Assembly (NCBI GenBank): GCA_902634305.1
Contig: CACPJJ010000001.1
Coordinates: forward strand, 52,569-116,568
Source: an uncultured Pelagibacteraceae bacterium
Lineage (GTDB): Bacteria > Pseudomonadota > Alphaproteobacteria > Pelagibacterales > Pelagibacteraceae
Direction: 5' to 3'
DNA: 64,000 bases
Shown here: positions 55,754 to 62,902 of the stretch, in pieces
Position numbering within the stretch: position 1 is the stretch's first letter
Layout of the letters: the number at the start of each line of letters is the position of its first letter
Notes under the pieces: generated by a model
The model's input: only the letters and a program-made list of their open reading frames with translations
The model's database searches: none
What the model was told of the DNA's origin: nothing
Translations under genes and position numbers: made by a program

Positions 55754-56174
55754 TAAGTAGTTCCTTTATTTTTTTATTAATATGATTAAAAACTTTTTCA
55801 ATTATTTCATCTTTTTTATTTAAGTCATTTGTTTCATTAAGTAATTTAACAGGATCTTCTATATCCCAATGAATTATCTGATCTTTATTTGGCCAAATAG
55901 GGCAGACTTCGTTATTGGCATTATTACAAACTGTAATAACATAATCCATTTTAATTTGACTATTAATAAACTCATTAAAATTTTTAGATCTATAATTTGA
56001 AAGATCATAATGTTTTGATAATAAATAATTCTTCACATCCTCATTTATCTTTCCTGTTGGATTACTCCCAGCACTAAAACCTTTATACAAATCGTCATAC
56101 TCATTATTTATTATACTTTCAGCAATAATACTTCTTGCTGAATTACCTGTGCATACGAATAATATATTCTTCAT
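55743..56174 (-). CDS. arsC: Arsenate reductase, thioredoxin-coupled LMW-PTP type
   Basis: Reduces arsenate to arsenite. The phosphatase-type P-loop is CTGNSARS with Cys8 and Arg14 (CX5R). The additional redox pair Cys83 and Cys91 in VCNNANNEVCPIWP matches the three-cysteine relay of thioredoxin-linked ArsC. The general-acid Asp is in HWDIEDP near residue 107. These cysteines argue against a plain tyrosine phosphatase. Length 143. It begins one base after the stop of the small membrane protein and overlaps the channel gene. Confidence 0.9.
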   Translation of the reverse strand: MKNILFVCTGNSARSIIAESIINNEYDDLYKGFSAGSNPTGKINEDVKNYLLSKHYDLSNYRSKNFNEFINSQIKMDYVITVCNNANNEVCPIWPNKDQIIHWDIEDPVKLLNETNDLNKKDEIIEKVFNHINKKIKELLNEK

Positions 56175-56396
56175 TTAAAAAATAACTTTATAAATACCAA
56201 TTACAAACAATGGAATTTGTAATCCAAAGTTAGTTAAGATTGCTTTATCTTTGCTCATAAATCCTGCAATAGTCCATCCAACAACTCCTAATCCATGAAA
56301 ATATATATTTAATGGATATATATTTAAATTTGTAAGAAGTATTCCTACTAAAACTAAAAACGTACTGATCCACTTTAGATATTTTTTTATAAACAT
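56175..56396 (-). CDS. Small membrane protein of unknown function
   Basis: I do not recognise a named function. 73 residues with three hydrophobic stretches (about 8-24, 28-44, 52-72) joined by short loops, containing GLGVVGWTIAGFMSKDKAI. A good AAAGGAAA Shine-Dalgarno precedes the ATG. It starts the arsC-channel cluster and abuts arsC, so it is likely cotranscribed. Small membrane proteins of this shape occur in marine bacteria, but no role in arsenic handling can be claimed. Confidence 0.7.
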   Translation of the reverse strand: MFIKKYLKWISTFLVLVGILLTNLNIYPLNIYFHGLGVVGWTIAGFMSKDKAILTNFGLQIPLFVIGIYKVIF

Positions 56397-56454
56397 AAAA
56401 TTTCCTTTCGTTATTATTATTTCAGTTATGTTAAGAATTTATTAAAATAAAGGA

Positions 56455-56847
56455 TTATCTACACTTTTTGCATAATCCAAAAAACTCAAGATTGTATTTA
56501 CTATATTTCATACCATCTTTGTCTTTGAAATTAGCTAAGTATTTAGAAAGACCTGCGCTACTTATTTCTGTTACTTTTTCACAGATTTCACAGATTGAAA
56601 ATGCAGTAGCTTTTGCTACCTGACAACTTGAATTGTGACACGCAATAAAAGCATTTCTACTCTCAATTTTATGAATTTTTCCTATTTCAACTAGCTTATC
56701 TAATGCTCGATAAACTTGTAACGGAGCTTTAATACCTTTCTTTTGAACATTAAAAAGGATTGAATAAGCTTTCATTGGTTCAGGAGATTTATCAATTAAA
56801 TCAAAAATAATTTGCTGATTTTTTGTTAGTAAAGTTTGTTTTTGCAT
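56455..56847 (-). CDS. zur: Fur-family zinc uptake regulator Zur
   Basis: Zinc-sensing repressor. An N-terminal winged helix (residues 1-65, KAPLQVYRALDKLVEIGKIH) is followed by the metal-binding domain with Cys70, His71, Cys75, Cys86, Cys89, Cys126 and Cys129. Two CxxC pairs (CEIC, CKKC) form the structural zinc site. 130 residues. Position immediately after znuCB assigns it to Zur rather than Fur or PerR. Tandem Zur boxes lie upstream of the operon. Confidence 0.92.
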   Translation of the reverse strand: MQKQTLLTKNQQIIFDLIDKSPEPMKAYSILFNVQKKGIKAPLQVYRALDKLVEIGKIHKIESRNAFIACHNSSCQVAKATAFSICEICEKVTEISSAGLSKYLANFKDKDGMKYSKYNLEFFGLCKKCR

Positions 56848-56871
56848 TTTTTATATTTTACCAGTTGTCCA

Positions 56872-57675
56872 TTAGTTTTTCAATTGAATGGATTGTTTTA
56901 TTTTTAATAATGAAAGTATAAATAGAACTAAAGATGCTGTTATTATTGAAGGTCCTGATGCAGTATTAAACTCCAGTGAAGAAAACAGTCCTATTATTAC
57001 AGATAACAAGCCTCCAATTATTGAAAACAGTACCATTTTTTGTGGATTGTCTGAGATGTTTCTAGCCATAGCAGCTGGAATAATTAACATTCCAGTAATT
57101 AACAACAGTCCAACCATTTTAATTGAAATTGCAATAATTGCAGCCATTAAAATTGTAAATATTGCTTTTGCTCTATCAGGATTTAATCCTTCAGCTTCTG
57201 CTAATTCATAATTTACTGTTGATGCGAATAAAGGTTTCCAAATTAATTTTAATACTAATAAAATTAATGCACCACCAGCCCATATAATAATTAAATCATT
57301 AACTGTTACTGCTAATATATCTCCAAATAATAATCCCATAATATCAAATCTAATAAACGTTAAAAATCCAATCACCACCAATCCTACTGCTAAAGAGGAG
57401 TGAGCTAAAAGACCGAGTAGAGCATCGCCTGGAAGATTTGTTTTTCTTTGGAGCTGAATTAAAATTAAAGCAATTACAGATGAAATTATAAAAACTGAAA
57501 TAGCAATATTAAACTCAAAAGAATATGCCATTGTAACTCCAAGTAATGCTGAATGCGCAAGTGTATCTCCAAAATAAGATAATCTTCTCCAAACAACAAA
57601 ACATCCAAGAGGACCTGTTACAAAAGCAACACCAATTCCTGCTACTAAAGCTCTTATAAAAAAATCATCAAACAT
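56872..57675 (-). CDS. znuB: Zinc ABC transporter permease ZnuB
   Basis: ABC-3-type metal permease with about eight membrane helices. Family segments are GPLGCFVVWRRLSYFGDTLA near residue 21, HSALLGVTMAYSFE, and MVGLLLITGMLIIPAAMARN near 187. 267 residues. The znuC stop abuts its start and zur follows after 24 bases. Confidence 0.94.
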   Translation of the reverse strand: MFDDFFIRALVAGIGVAFVTGPLGCFVVWRRLSYFGDTLAHSALLGVTMAYSFEFNIAISVFIISSVIALILIQLQRKTNLPGDALLGLLAHSSLAVGLVVIGFLTFIRFDIMGLLFGDILAVTVNDLIIIWAGGALILLVLKLIWKPLFASTVNYELAEAEGLNPDRAKAIFTILMAAIIAISIKMVGLLLITGMLIIPAAMARNISDNPQKMVLFSIIGGLLSVIIGLFSSLEFNTASGPSIITASLVLFILSLLKIKQSIQLKN

Positions 57676-58422
57676 TTAATTTTTTTTTATTTCTCCTTCG
57701 TGAGAGTGAACATGGTCATGTTTATGTTCATAAATAGAAAGTGTTTGAGCAGCTTGTTCACCAAACAAAGCTTTATACTCATTATTTTTTGCTACATCAC
57801 TAGGTGAACCTGAGCAACACACATGTCCATTTAAACAAACCACATGGTCGGTAGCACTCATTACAGTATGTAAATCATGAGATATTAATAAAATTCCACA
57901 ATTAAGTTCTTCAGATATTTTCTTTATCAATTCATACAAGGCAATTTCGCCAGTGAAATCTACTCCTTGGACAGGTTCATCAAGTACTAATAATTCTGGT
58001 TTTTTTGAAATAGCTCTAGCGAGCAAAACTCTCTGAAACTCACCTCCAGATAAATTACCTAAGTTTTTATGTTTTAAGTGCACTACACCGGTTAAAGATA
58101 ATGCTTCATCTATAGCTTCTTCTTTAAGGCTTTCAGTTAGAACCATAAAATCTCTAACTCTTAATGGTAATGTCCAATCTATAGAAACTTTTTGAGGAAC
58201 ATAACCAATTTTGTTAGTATATTTTTCAACTTCACCATCAAATTTTTTATAAATACCTAAAGCAATTTTTGCTGTTGTACTTTTTCCAGAACCATTAGGG
58301 CCTATAAGTGTTACAATTTTACCTTTTTCAACCTCTAGTGATACACCTTTAACAAGCCACTTATCATTCTGCTGATAACCTGCATTTTTTAACTTCACTA
58401 ACGTGTTACTATTTGTTCCCAT
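57676..58422 (-). CDS. znuC: Zinc ABC transporter ATP-binding protein ZnuC
   Basis: ATPase of the zinc importer. Walker A LIGPNGSGKSTTAKIALG near residue 37, signature NLSGGEFQRVLLARAISKKP near 123, Walker B LLVLDEPVQGVDFTGE and H-loop LISHDLHTVMSATDHVV. A short His-rich tail (YEHKHDHVHSHEGE) may bind zinc. 248 residues. Divergent from znuA across a 72-base region with two Zur boxes. Confidence 0.95.
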   Translation of the reverse strand: MGTNSNTLVKLKNAGYQQNDKWLVKGVSLEVEKGKIVTLIGPNGSGKSTTAKIALGIYKKFDGEVEKYTNKIGYVPQKVSIDWTLPLRVRDFMVLTESLKEEAIDEALSLTGVVHLKHKNLGNLSGGEFQRVLLARAISKKPELLVLDEPVQGVDFTGEIALYELIKKISEELNCGILLISHDLHTVMSATDHVVCLNGHVCCSGSPSDVAKNNEYKALFGEQAAQTLSIYEHKHDHVHSHEGEIKKN

Positions 58423-58442
58423 TTTACTGCTTGACTTTCTAA

Positions 58443-58457
58443 TGTTATATTATTACA
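58443..58457. promoter_or_regulatory. Zur box 1 (one mismatch) between znuC and znuA
   Basis: TGTTATA-T-TATTACA, one base off the perfect dyad. It matches the core of the E. coli Zur consensus (TGTTATAnTATAACA) at all but one position. It lies nearer znuC, about 20 bases upstream of its start. Confidence 0.8.
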
Positions 58458-58460
58458 TAA

Positions 58461-58475
58461 TGTTATATTATAACA
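58461..58475. promoter_or_regulatory. Zur box 2 (perfect dyad) between znuC and znuA
   Basis: TGTTATA-T-TATAACA, a perfect inverted repeat around one central base and a full match to the gammaproteobacterial Zur core. It is centred 18 bases from box 1, so two dimers would sit on related faces of the helix and control both divergent promoters. It lies 19 bases upstream of the znuA ATG. Confidence 0.88.
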
Positions 58476-58494
58476 ACCAATTAATACTTAACCT

Positions 58495-59607
58495 ATGAAA
58501 AATCTAAAAAAAATACCATTTATCTTATCTATACTATCATTCTTAACTATTTTTACACCGGCAAATGCTGATCTAAAAGTGGTTGCATCTATTAAACCAA
58601 TACATTCGTTAGCTAGTTATCTTATGGATGGCATCGGTAAACCTGATTTGATAGTTGATGGATATTCTTCACCACACGGCTTTGCACTAAAACCTTCACA
58701 TGCAAAAATGTTACAAGAAGCTGATATCATATTTTATGTAGGTGAAGACTTAGAAAATTTTTTAGAAAAACCATTGAAATCAATTGCCAAAAAAGCTGAA
58801 AAAATTGAGCTAATGGAAATAAAAGGGTTAAATAAATTAAAATTTAGAGAAAGAAATATTTTTGATGGTCATGATGATCATGGGCACGATGAAGATGGTC
58901 ACAAAGAAGATGATCACGATGACGAACATAAACATGAAGAAGATGGTCATAAAGAAGACGACCATGACGATGATCACAAACATGAAGAAGATGGTCACAA
59001 AGAAGATGACCACGATGACCATAAACATGAAGAAGATGGCCACAAAGAAGATGATCATGATGATCACGGTCATGACGAAGATGGCCATGAAGGTCACGCA
59101 CATGGTGAATACGACCCTCATATTTGGTTAGATCCAGAAAATGCAAAAGTAATATTAAATGAAATGGTTGAGCATTTAATAGAAAACGATGAAAAAAATG
59201 CATCAACTTATAAAAAGAATTTAAAAAACGCTGAAAAAGATTTAGATAAACTTGTGAAAAAAGTAAAATCTGATCTTAATAAAGATTTTAAATCTATCGT
59301 TTTTCATGATGCCTATCAATATTTTGAAGAGAGATTTAATGTAAATGTAATGGGTGCATTTACAGTTAATACAGACGTTATGCCTGGTGCAGAACAATTA
59401 GCAGAAATTAGAGAAATAATTGAGCATGATAAAGTTAGCTGTATATTTTCAGAACCTCAATTTAACCCTGATATCATAAATGCAGTTGCAAAAGATATGA
59501 ATATAAAAACTGGTGTTTTAGATCCATTAGGAGCAACTCTAGAACCAGGTAAAGATTTATATTTTGATTTGATCAAGAACATGTCTAAATCTTTTAAAGG
59601 CTGTTAA
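58495..59607 (+). CDS. znuA: Zinc ABC transporter substrate-binding protein ZnuA with His/Asp-rich repeat loop
   Basis: Periplasmic zinc-binding protein (cluster A-I). Signal peptide ends near FTPANA/D (residue 25). Zinc ligands are expected at His in SSPHGFALKPSHA near 61, in DPHIW near 209 and in VFHDAYQYFEERF near 270, with an acidic residue in EPQFNPDI near 325. Residues 124-203 form a metal-binding loop with 22 His and many Asp/Glu; residues 134-195 consist of four tandem units of 16, 16, 15 and 15 residues. 370 residues, long because of this loop. Zur-controlled with znuCB-zur. Confidence 0.94.
   Translation: MKNLKKIPFILSILSFLTIFTPANADLKVVASIKPIHSLASYLMDGIGKPDLIVDGYSSPHGFALKPSHAKMLQEADIIFYVGEDLENFLEKPLKSIAKKAEKIELMEIKGLNKLKFRERNIFDGHDDHGHDEDGHKEDDHDDEHKHEEDGHKEDDHDDDHKHEEDGHKEDDHDDHKHEEDGHKEDDHDDHGHDEDGHEGHAHGEYDPHIWLDPENAKVILNEMVEHLIENDEKNASTYKKNLKNAEKDLDKLVKKVKSDLNKDFKSIVFHDAYQYFEERFNVNVMGAFTVNTDVMPGAEQLAEIREIIEHDKVSCIFSEPQFNPDIINAVAKDMNIKTGVLDPLGATLEPGKDLYFDLIKNMSKSFKGC
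58894..59079 (+). repeat. In-frame tandem repeat encoding the ZnuA His-rich loop
   Basis: Four imperfect units of 48, 48, 45 and 45 bases, each encoding DGHKEDDHDD plus a short HKHEE-like end. Related partial units flank it on both sides (DGHDDHGHDE before; DGHEGHAH after). Such minisatellites change copy number by slippage, so loop length may vary between strains. The long open frames in other frames here are repeat artefacts. Confidence 0.92.
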
Positions 59608-59649
59608 TTTAAAATTGATCTTTTGTTATAAATAATATCTAATAAAGGG

Positions 59650-60648
59650 ATGAGTACAATTTCCCTTAGTTTAGATGAAATATTTGATCTAGCTAAAAAA
59701 ACATTATTAGCTAATGGATGTGATGATGAAACAGCATCTATTCTCTCAGATTTAATAATGAAAGCTGAAAGAGATGGCTCATTATCTCATGGTTTATTTA
59801 GATTACCTGCATACGTCACTGGTTTAAAAAGTGGTAAAATAAACGGTAAAGGTAAACCAGAAGTTAAAAAAATATCACCTAGTGTAATAAAAGTTTTAGG
59901 CAATAATTGTTTGGCTCCAGTAGTTTTAAGCAAAGGTATTCCAGAATTAGTAAAAGCTGCTAAAGAAAATGGAGTAGCAGTTTTAGCTATTAATAATTCG
60001 CATCACATGGCTGCTATGTGGCCTGAAACAGAAATGATAGCAGAGCAAGGATTAGTTGCTTTTGCATGTACATCTTACAAGCCTGCTGTTGCACCAGCGG
60101 GAGCTACAAAACCATTATTTGGAACTAATCCAATTTCATTTGCATGGCCACGACCAGGAAAAACTCCAGTTGTTTATGATATGGCTACAGCTTCAATGGC
60201 AATGGGTGAAGTGCAAGTTGCTAAAAGAGAAGGGCATAAAGTTCCATTAGGTACTGGTTTAACTAAAGATGGAAAAGATACTACTGATCCTGGAGAAATA
60301 GCTGATGGAGGCGTATTACTGCCCTTTGGAGGCTATAAGGGCTCAGGGATAGCTATGATGGTCGAATTACTAGCGGGAGCTCTTGTGGGTGATAATTTTA
60401 GCTATGAGACAGCAGCTAAAGATAATAATGATGGTGGACCTCCAAGTGGTGGAGAATTCATATTAGCAATATCTCCAGACAAACTATCTGGAAATGATTG
60501 GGATAAACATTCAAATGAATTTTTTGAAAAAATGAAATCAATGGAAGGTGTAAGACTTCCTGGTGAAAGAAGACATAAAAATAGACTTGATAAAGGTCCA
60601 AGAAATATAAACGAAGAACTTGTTAATAAAATTAAATCTTTAAGCTAA
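59650..60648 (+). CDS. Ldh2/malate-lactate dehydrogenase family NAD(P)H oxidoreductase
   Basis: Member of the non-classical 2-oxoacid / cyclic-imine reductase family (YlbC, AllD, DpkA, sulfolactate dehydrogenase). Motifs are AERDGSLSHGLFRLPAYVTG near residue 39 with the catalytic His region, AINNSHHMAAMWPE near 117, and FGTNPISFAWPRPGKTPVVY near 157. The SHGLFR and SHHMAAMWPE versions resemble delta1-pyrroline/piperideine-2-carboxylate reductases more than malate enzymes, but the substrate is not decided by sequence. Length 332. It follows znuA by 42 bases without a clear promoter. Confidence 0.82.
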   Translation: MSTISLSLDEIFDLAKKTLLANGCDDETASILSDLIMKAERDGSLSHGLFRLPAYVTGLKSGKINGKGKPEVKKISPSVIKVLGNNCLAPVVLSKGIPELVKAAKENGVAVLAINNSHHMAAMWPETEMIAEQGLVAFACTSYKPAVAPAGATKPLFGTNPISFAWPRPGKTPVVYDMATASMAMGEVQVAKREGHKVPLGTGLTKDGKDTTDPGEIADGGVLLPFGGYKGSGIAMMVELLAGALVGDNFSYETAAKDNNDGGPPSGGEFILAISPDKLSGNDWDKHSNEFFEKMKSMEGVRLPGERRHKNRLDKGPRNINEELVNKIKSLS

Positions 60649-61416
60649 TTCAATTTCAATAGGTGTGTGATCAGATGGTTTTTGTCTACCACGTGGAAAC
60701 TTATTTATTTTAATATCTTTAACAGCATCAATTAAAGAACTAGAAACTAAAAAATGGTCTATTCTCATACCATTATTTTTTTGCCAAGCACCACTTGTAT
60801 AATCCCAAAAAGTATATCCTTCTTTATCAGGATGAATAAATCTATATGCATCGTGAAAACCTAAATTGATTAACTCTCTTAGTTTTTTTCTTATCTCCAA
60901 TCTAAACAAAGCATCGTTTTCATAACTCTTTGGATTATGCACATCTTCAGCTGAAGGAATTATATTAAAATCTCCACCAATAATTATATTTTCATTTTGT
61001 TTAGATATTGATTTTAATTTTTTAATTAAACTGTCTAACCAATAAAGCTTATAAGTATATTTATCTGTATCTACAGGATTGCCGTTAGGTGTATAAATAT
61101 TAATTAATGTTATAGTTTTTTTCTTATGTTTTACTTCAGCAGATATTATTCTTGATTGTTTATTTTTATCCTTAAAAATATCATTTTTAATACCATCTAA
61201 TTTTTTCTTAGAAATAATTGCAACACCATTATAGCTTTTTTGTCCAAATACATAATTTTCATACTTAAGATTTTTAATATCATCGTAAGGGTAAGTTTCA
61301 TCAGGCGTTTTAATTTCCTGCATCATCAATATGTCTGGTGAAAATTTATTTAAATATTCTTTTATATTTTCAATTCGAGCTCTTACAGAATTAACATTCC
61401 AGGAACTGATGATCAT
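60640..61416 (-). CDS. xthA: Exodeoxyribonuclease III
   Basis: AP endonuclease and 3'-5' exonuclease of base-excision repair. I start at the ATG at 61416 (MIISSWNVNSVRARI), which overlaps the erpA stop by one base; the frame extends to 61446 but adds ten unrelated residues. Catalytic motifs are SWNVNSVRAR, LMMQEIKT (metal Glu near residue 34), IIGGDFNIIPSAEDV and MRIDHFLVSS with PSDHTPIEIEL. 258 residues. Converges on the Ldh2-type gene with a nine-base overlap. Confidence 0.95.
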   Translation of the reverse strand: MIISSWNVNSVRARIENIKEYLNKFSPDILMMQEIKTPDETYPYDDIKNLKYENYVFGQKSYNGVAIISKKKLDGIKNDIFKDKNKQSRIISAEVKHKKKTITLINIYTPNGNPVDTDKYTYKLYWLDSLIKKLKSISKQNENIIIGGDFNIIPSAEDVHNPKSYENDALFRLEIRKKLRELINLGFHDAYRFIHPDKEGYTFWDYTSGAWQKNNGMRIDHFLVSSSLIDAVKDIKINKFPRGRQKPSDHTPIEIELA

Positions 61417-61736
61417 TAAAGAGAGAAGGAGACACCACAACCACAAGAAGATTTGCTTTGTGGATTACTGATTTTGAAATTATCTCCGATTAATTCTTTA
61501 ACATAATCAACCTCAGATCCTTTTAATAGTTCAGCTGATTTTTTATCTATTAATATATTTTCATGTTTTAGATCATCTTCATCCTGTTTATCATCAAATG
61601 AAAAATCATACTGAAAACCTGAGCAGCCACCACCTTTAATAGCGATTCTAAAAAAGGATCCTTTGTCTTTTTTTGAGAGCATTGCATTAATCTGTTTTAA
61701 TGCATTATCGGTAAATTTAATTTCTTTAATCATCAT
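61416..61736 (-). CDS. erpA: A-type iron-sulfur cluster insertion protein
   Basis: Carrier delivering Fe-S clusters to apo-targets. The three ligating cysteines are Cys38 (IKGGGCSGFQYDF) and Cys98 and Cys100 (KSSCGCGVSF). 106 residues, the family size. In alphaproteobacteria an erpA-like gene typically neighbours dgt and xthA, as here. ErpA, IscA and SufA cannot be firmly separated by sequence. Divergent from dgt across 47 bases. Confidence 0.9.
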   Translation of the reverse strand: MMIKEIKFTDNALKQINAMLSKKDKGSFFRIAIKGGGCSGFQYDFSFDDKQDEDDLKHENILIDKKSAELLKGSEVDYVKELIGDNFKISNPQSKSSCGCGVSFSL

Positions 61737-61783
61737 ATAAGACTGATATTACTAATATAATGTTAAATTGTCATTTTTAAAGA

Positions 61784-62902
61784 ATGAAAAACTATAAAAA
61801 ATTAGGGATTATTAAAAGTAAAGGTAGACTTGTGAATGAACCTAATTCTCCTTATAGATCACCATTTCAAAGAGATAGAGATAGAATTATTCATAGTGCA
61901 GCTTTTAGAAGGTTAAAACACAAAACCCAAGTTTTTGTTAATACAGAAGGGGATCACTACAGAACTAGAATTACTCATTCAATTGAAGTTGCTCAAATAG
62001 CAAGAACGATATCTCGCTATTTAAATTTAAATGATGATTTAACAGAAACTTTGAGTTTAGCTCATGATCTAGGACATACACCTTTTGGTCATGCTGGTGA
62101 GGAAGCATTAAATGAATGTATGATCAATTACGGTGGGTTTGATCACAATCTCCAAACATTAAGAATAGTAATGTTTATAGAAAATAAATATGTAAAGTTT
62201 AAAGGCTTAAACTTAACTTTAGAAACTCTAGATGGTCTTTTAAAGCATAACGGACCTTACTATGATGATACTAATGTTGAAAATTTGATTGGACTAAAAA
62301 ATTTAAAAAATAAAATTGATTTAAAAACTTACCCCTCTATAGAAGCACAAATTGCATCTATCTCGGATGATATTGCCTACAACAATCATGATATCCAAGA
62401 TGGATTTAATGCAAATCTTTTTAAAATTAATGAGCTAAAGGAAATAAATTTTTTTAAAGAAATATTAAAAGAATATTCATTCAAGTTTAAAAAAACTGAT
62501 AGTAGAATTTTAATTTATCAAATGGTTAGAGATTCTATTAATCTTATGGTTAAAGATTTAATAAAAAATTCTCTAAAAAACTTTAACTTAAATAAAATTA
62601 ATAAATTAAATGATGTTTATAAGTCTGAAAATAAACTTGTTTGTTTTTCTTCAAATTATGAAAATATAATTAATGAAATAAGAGATTTTCTAAGTACAAA
62701 TATGTATAAAAATATAAAAGTTTTAAAAAAGAATAACCAAGGCAAAAGAATAATTAAAAAATTGTTTAAAGCAATATCAAGAAATTCCAAAAAATTTTTG
62801 ACATTTTCAACAATTAAACATAATAAATATAGATCTATAGCTGACTATATTTCTGGTATGACTGATCGATTTGCAATAAATATTTATAAATCATTAAAAT
62901 GA
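61784..62902 (+). CDS. dgt: Deoxyguanosinetriphosphate triphosphohydrolase-like protein
   Basis: HD-domain dNTP triphosphohydrolase that releases tripolyphosphate from dNTPs. Visible are RSPFQRDRDRIIHSAAFRRL near residue 24, HKTQVFVNTEGDHYRTRITH with the first metal His, SLAHDLGHTPFGHAGEEAL near 91 (HD pair), and IASISDDIAYNNHDIQDGF near 187. Length 372. The stop overlaps the argS ATG by ATGA at 62899-62902. Specificity (dGTP only or all dNTPs) is not shown by the sequence. Confidence 0.93.
   Translation: MKNYKKLGIIKSKGRLVNEPNSPYRSPFQRDRDRIIHSAAFRRLKHKTQVFVNTEGDHYRTRITHSIEVAQIARTISRYLNLNDDLTETLSLAHDLGHTPFGHAGEEALNECMINYGGFDHNLQTLRIVMFIENKYVKFKGLNLTLETLDGLLKHNGPYYDDTNVENLIGLKNLKNKIDLKTYPSIEAQIASISDDIAYNNHDIQDGFNANLFKINELKEINFFKEILKEYSFKFKKTDSRILIYQMVRDSINLMVKDLIKNSLKNFNLNKINKLNDVYKSENKLVCFSSNYENIINEIRDFLSTNMYKNIKVLKKNNQGKRIIKKLFKAISRNSKKFLTFSTIKHNKYRSIADYISGMTDRFAINIYKSLK

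Noticed and set aside
58837..59206. Three overlapping open frames on both strands across the ZnuA His-rich region
   Set aside because: They are by-products of the tandem repeat, with low-complexity Met/Ile/Val- or His-rich products. The znuA frame has a signal peptide and metal-ligand motifs.
59625..59640. Zur-like TGTTATA half-site before the Ldh2-family gene
   Set aside because: Only one half matches; the other arm fails, and AT-rich half-sites are frequent here.
61417..61446. N-terminal extension of xthA
   Set aside because: Ten residues unlike exonuclease III and inside erpA. MIISSWNVNS is the usual start.
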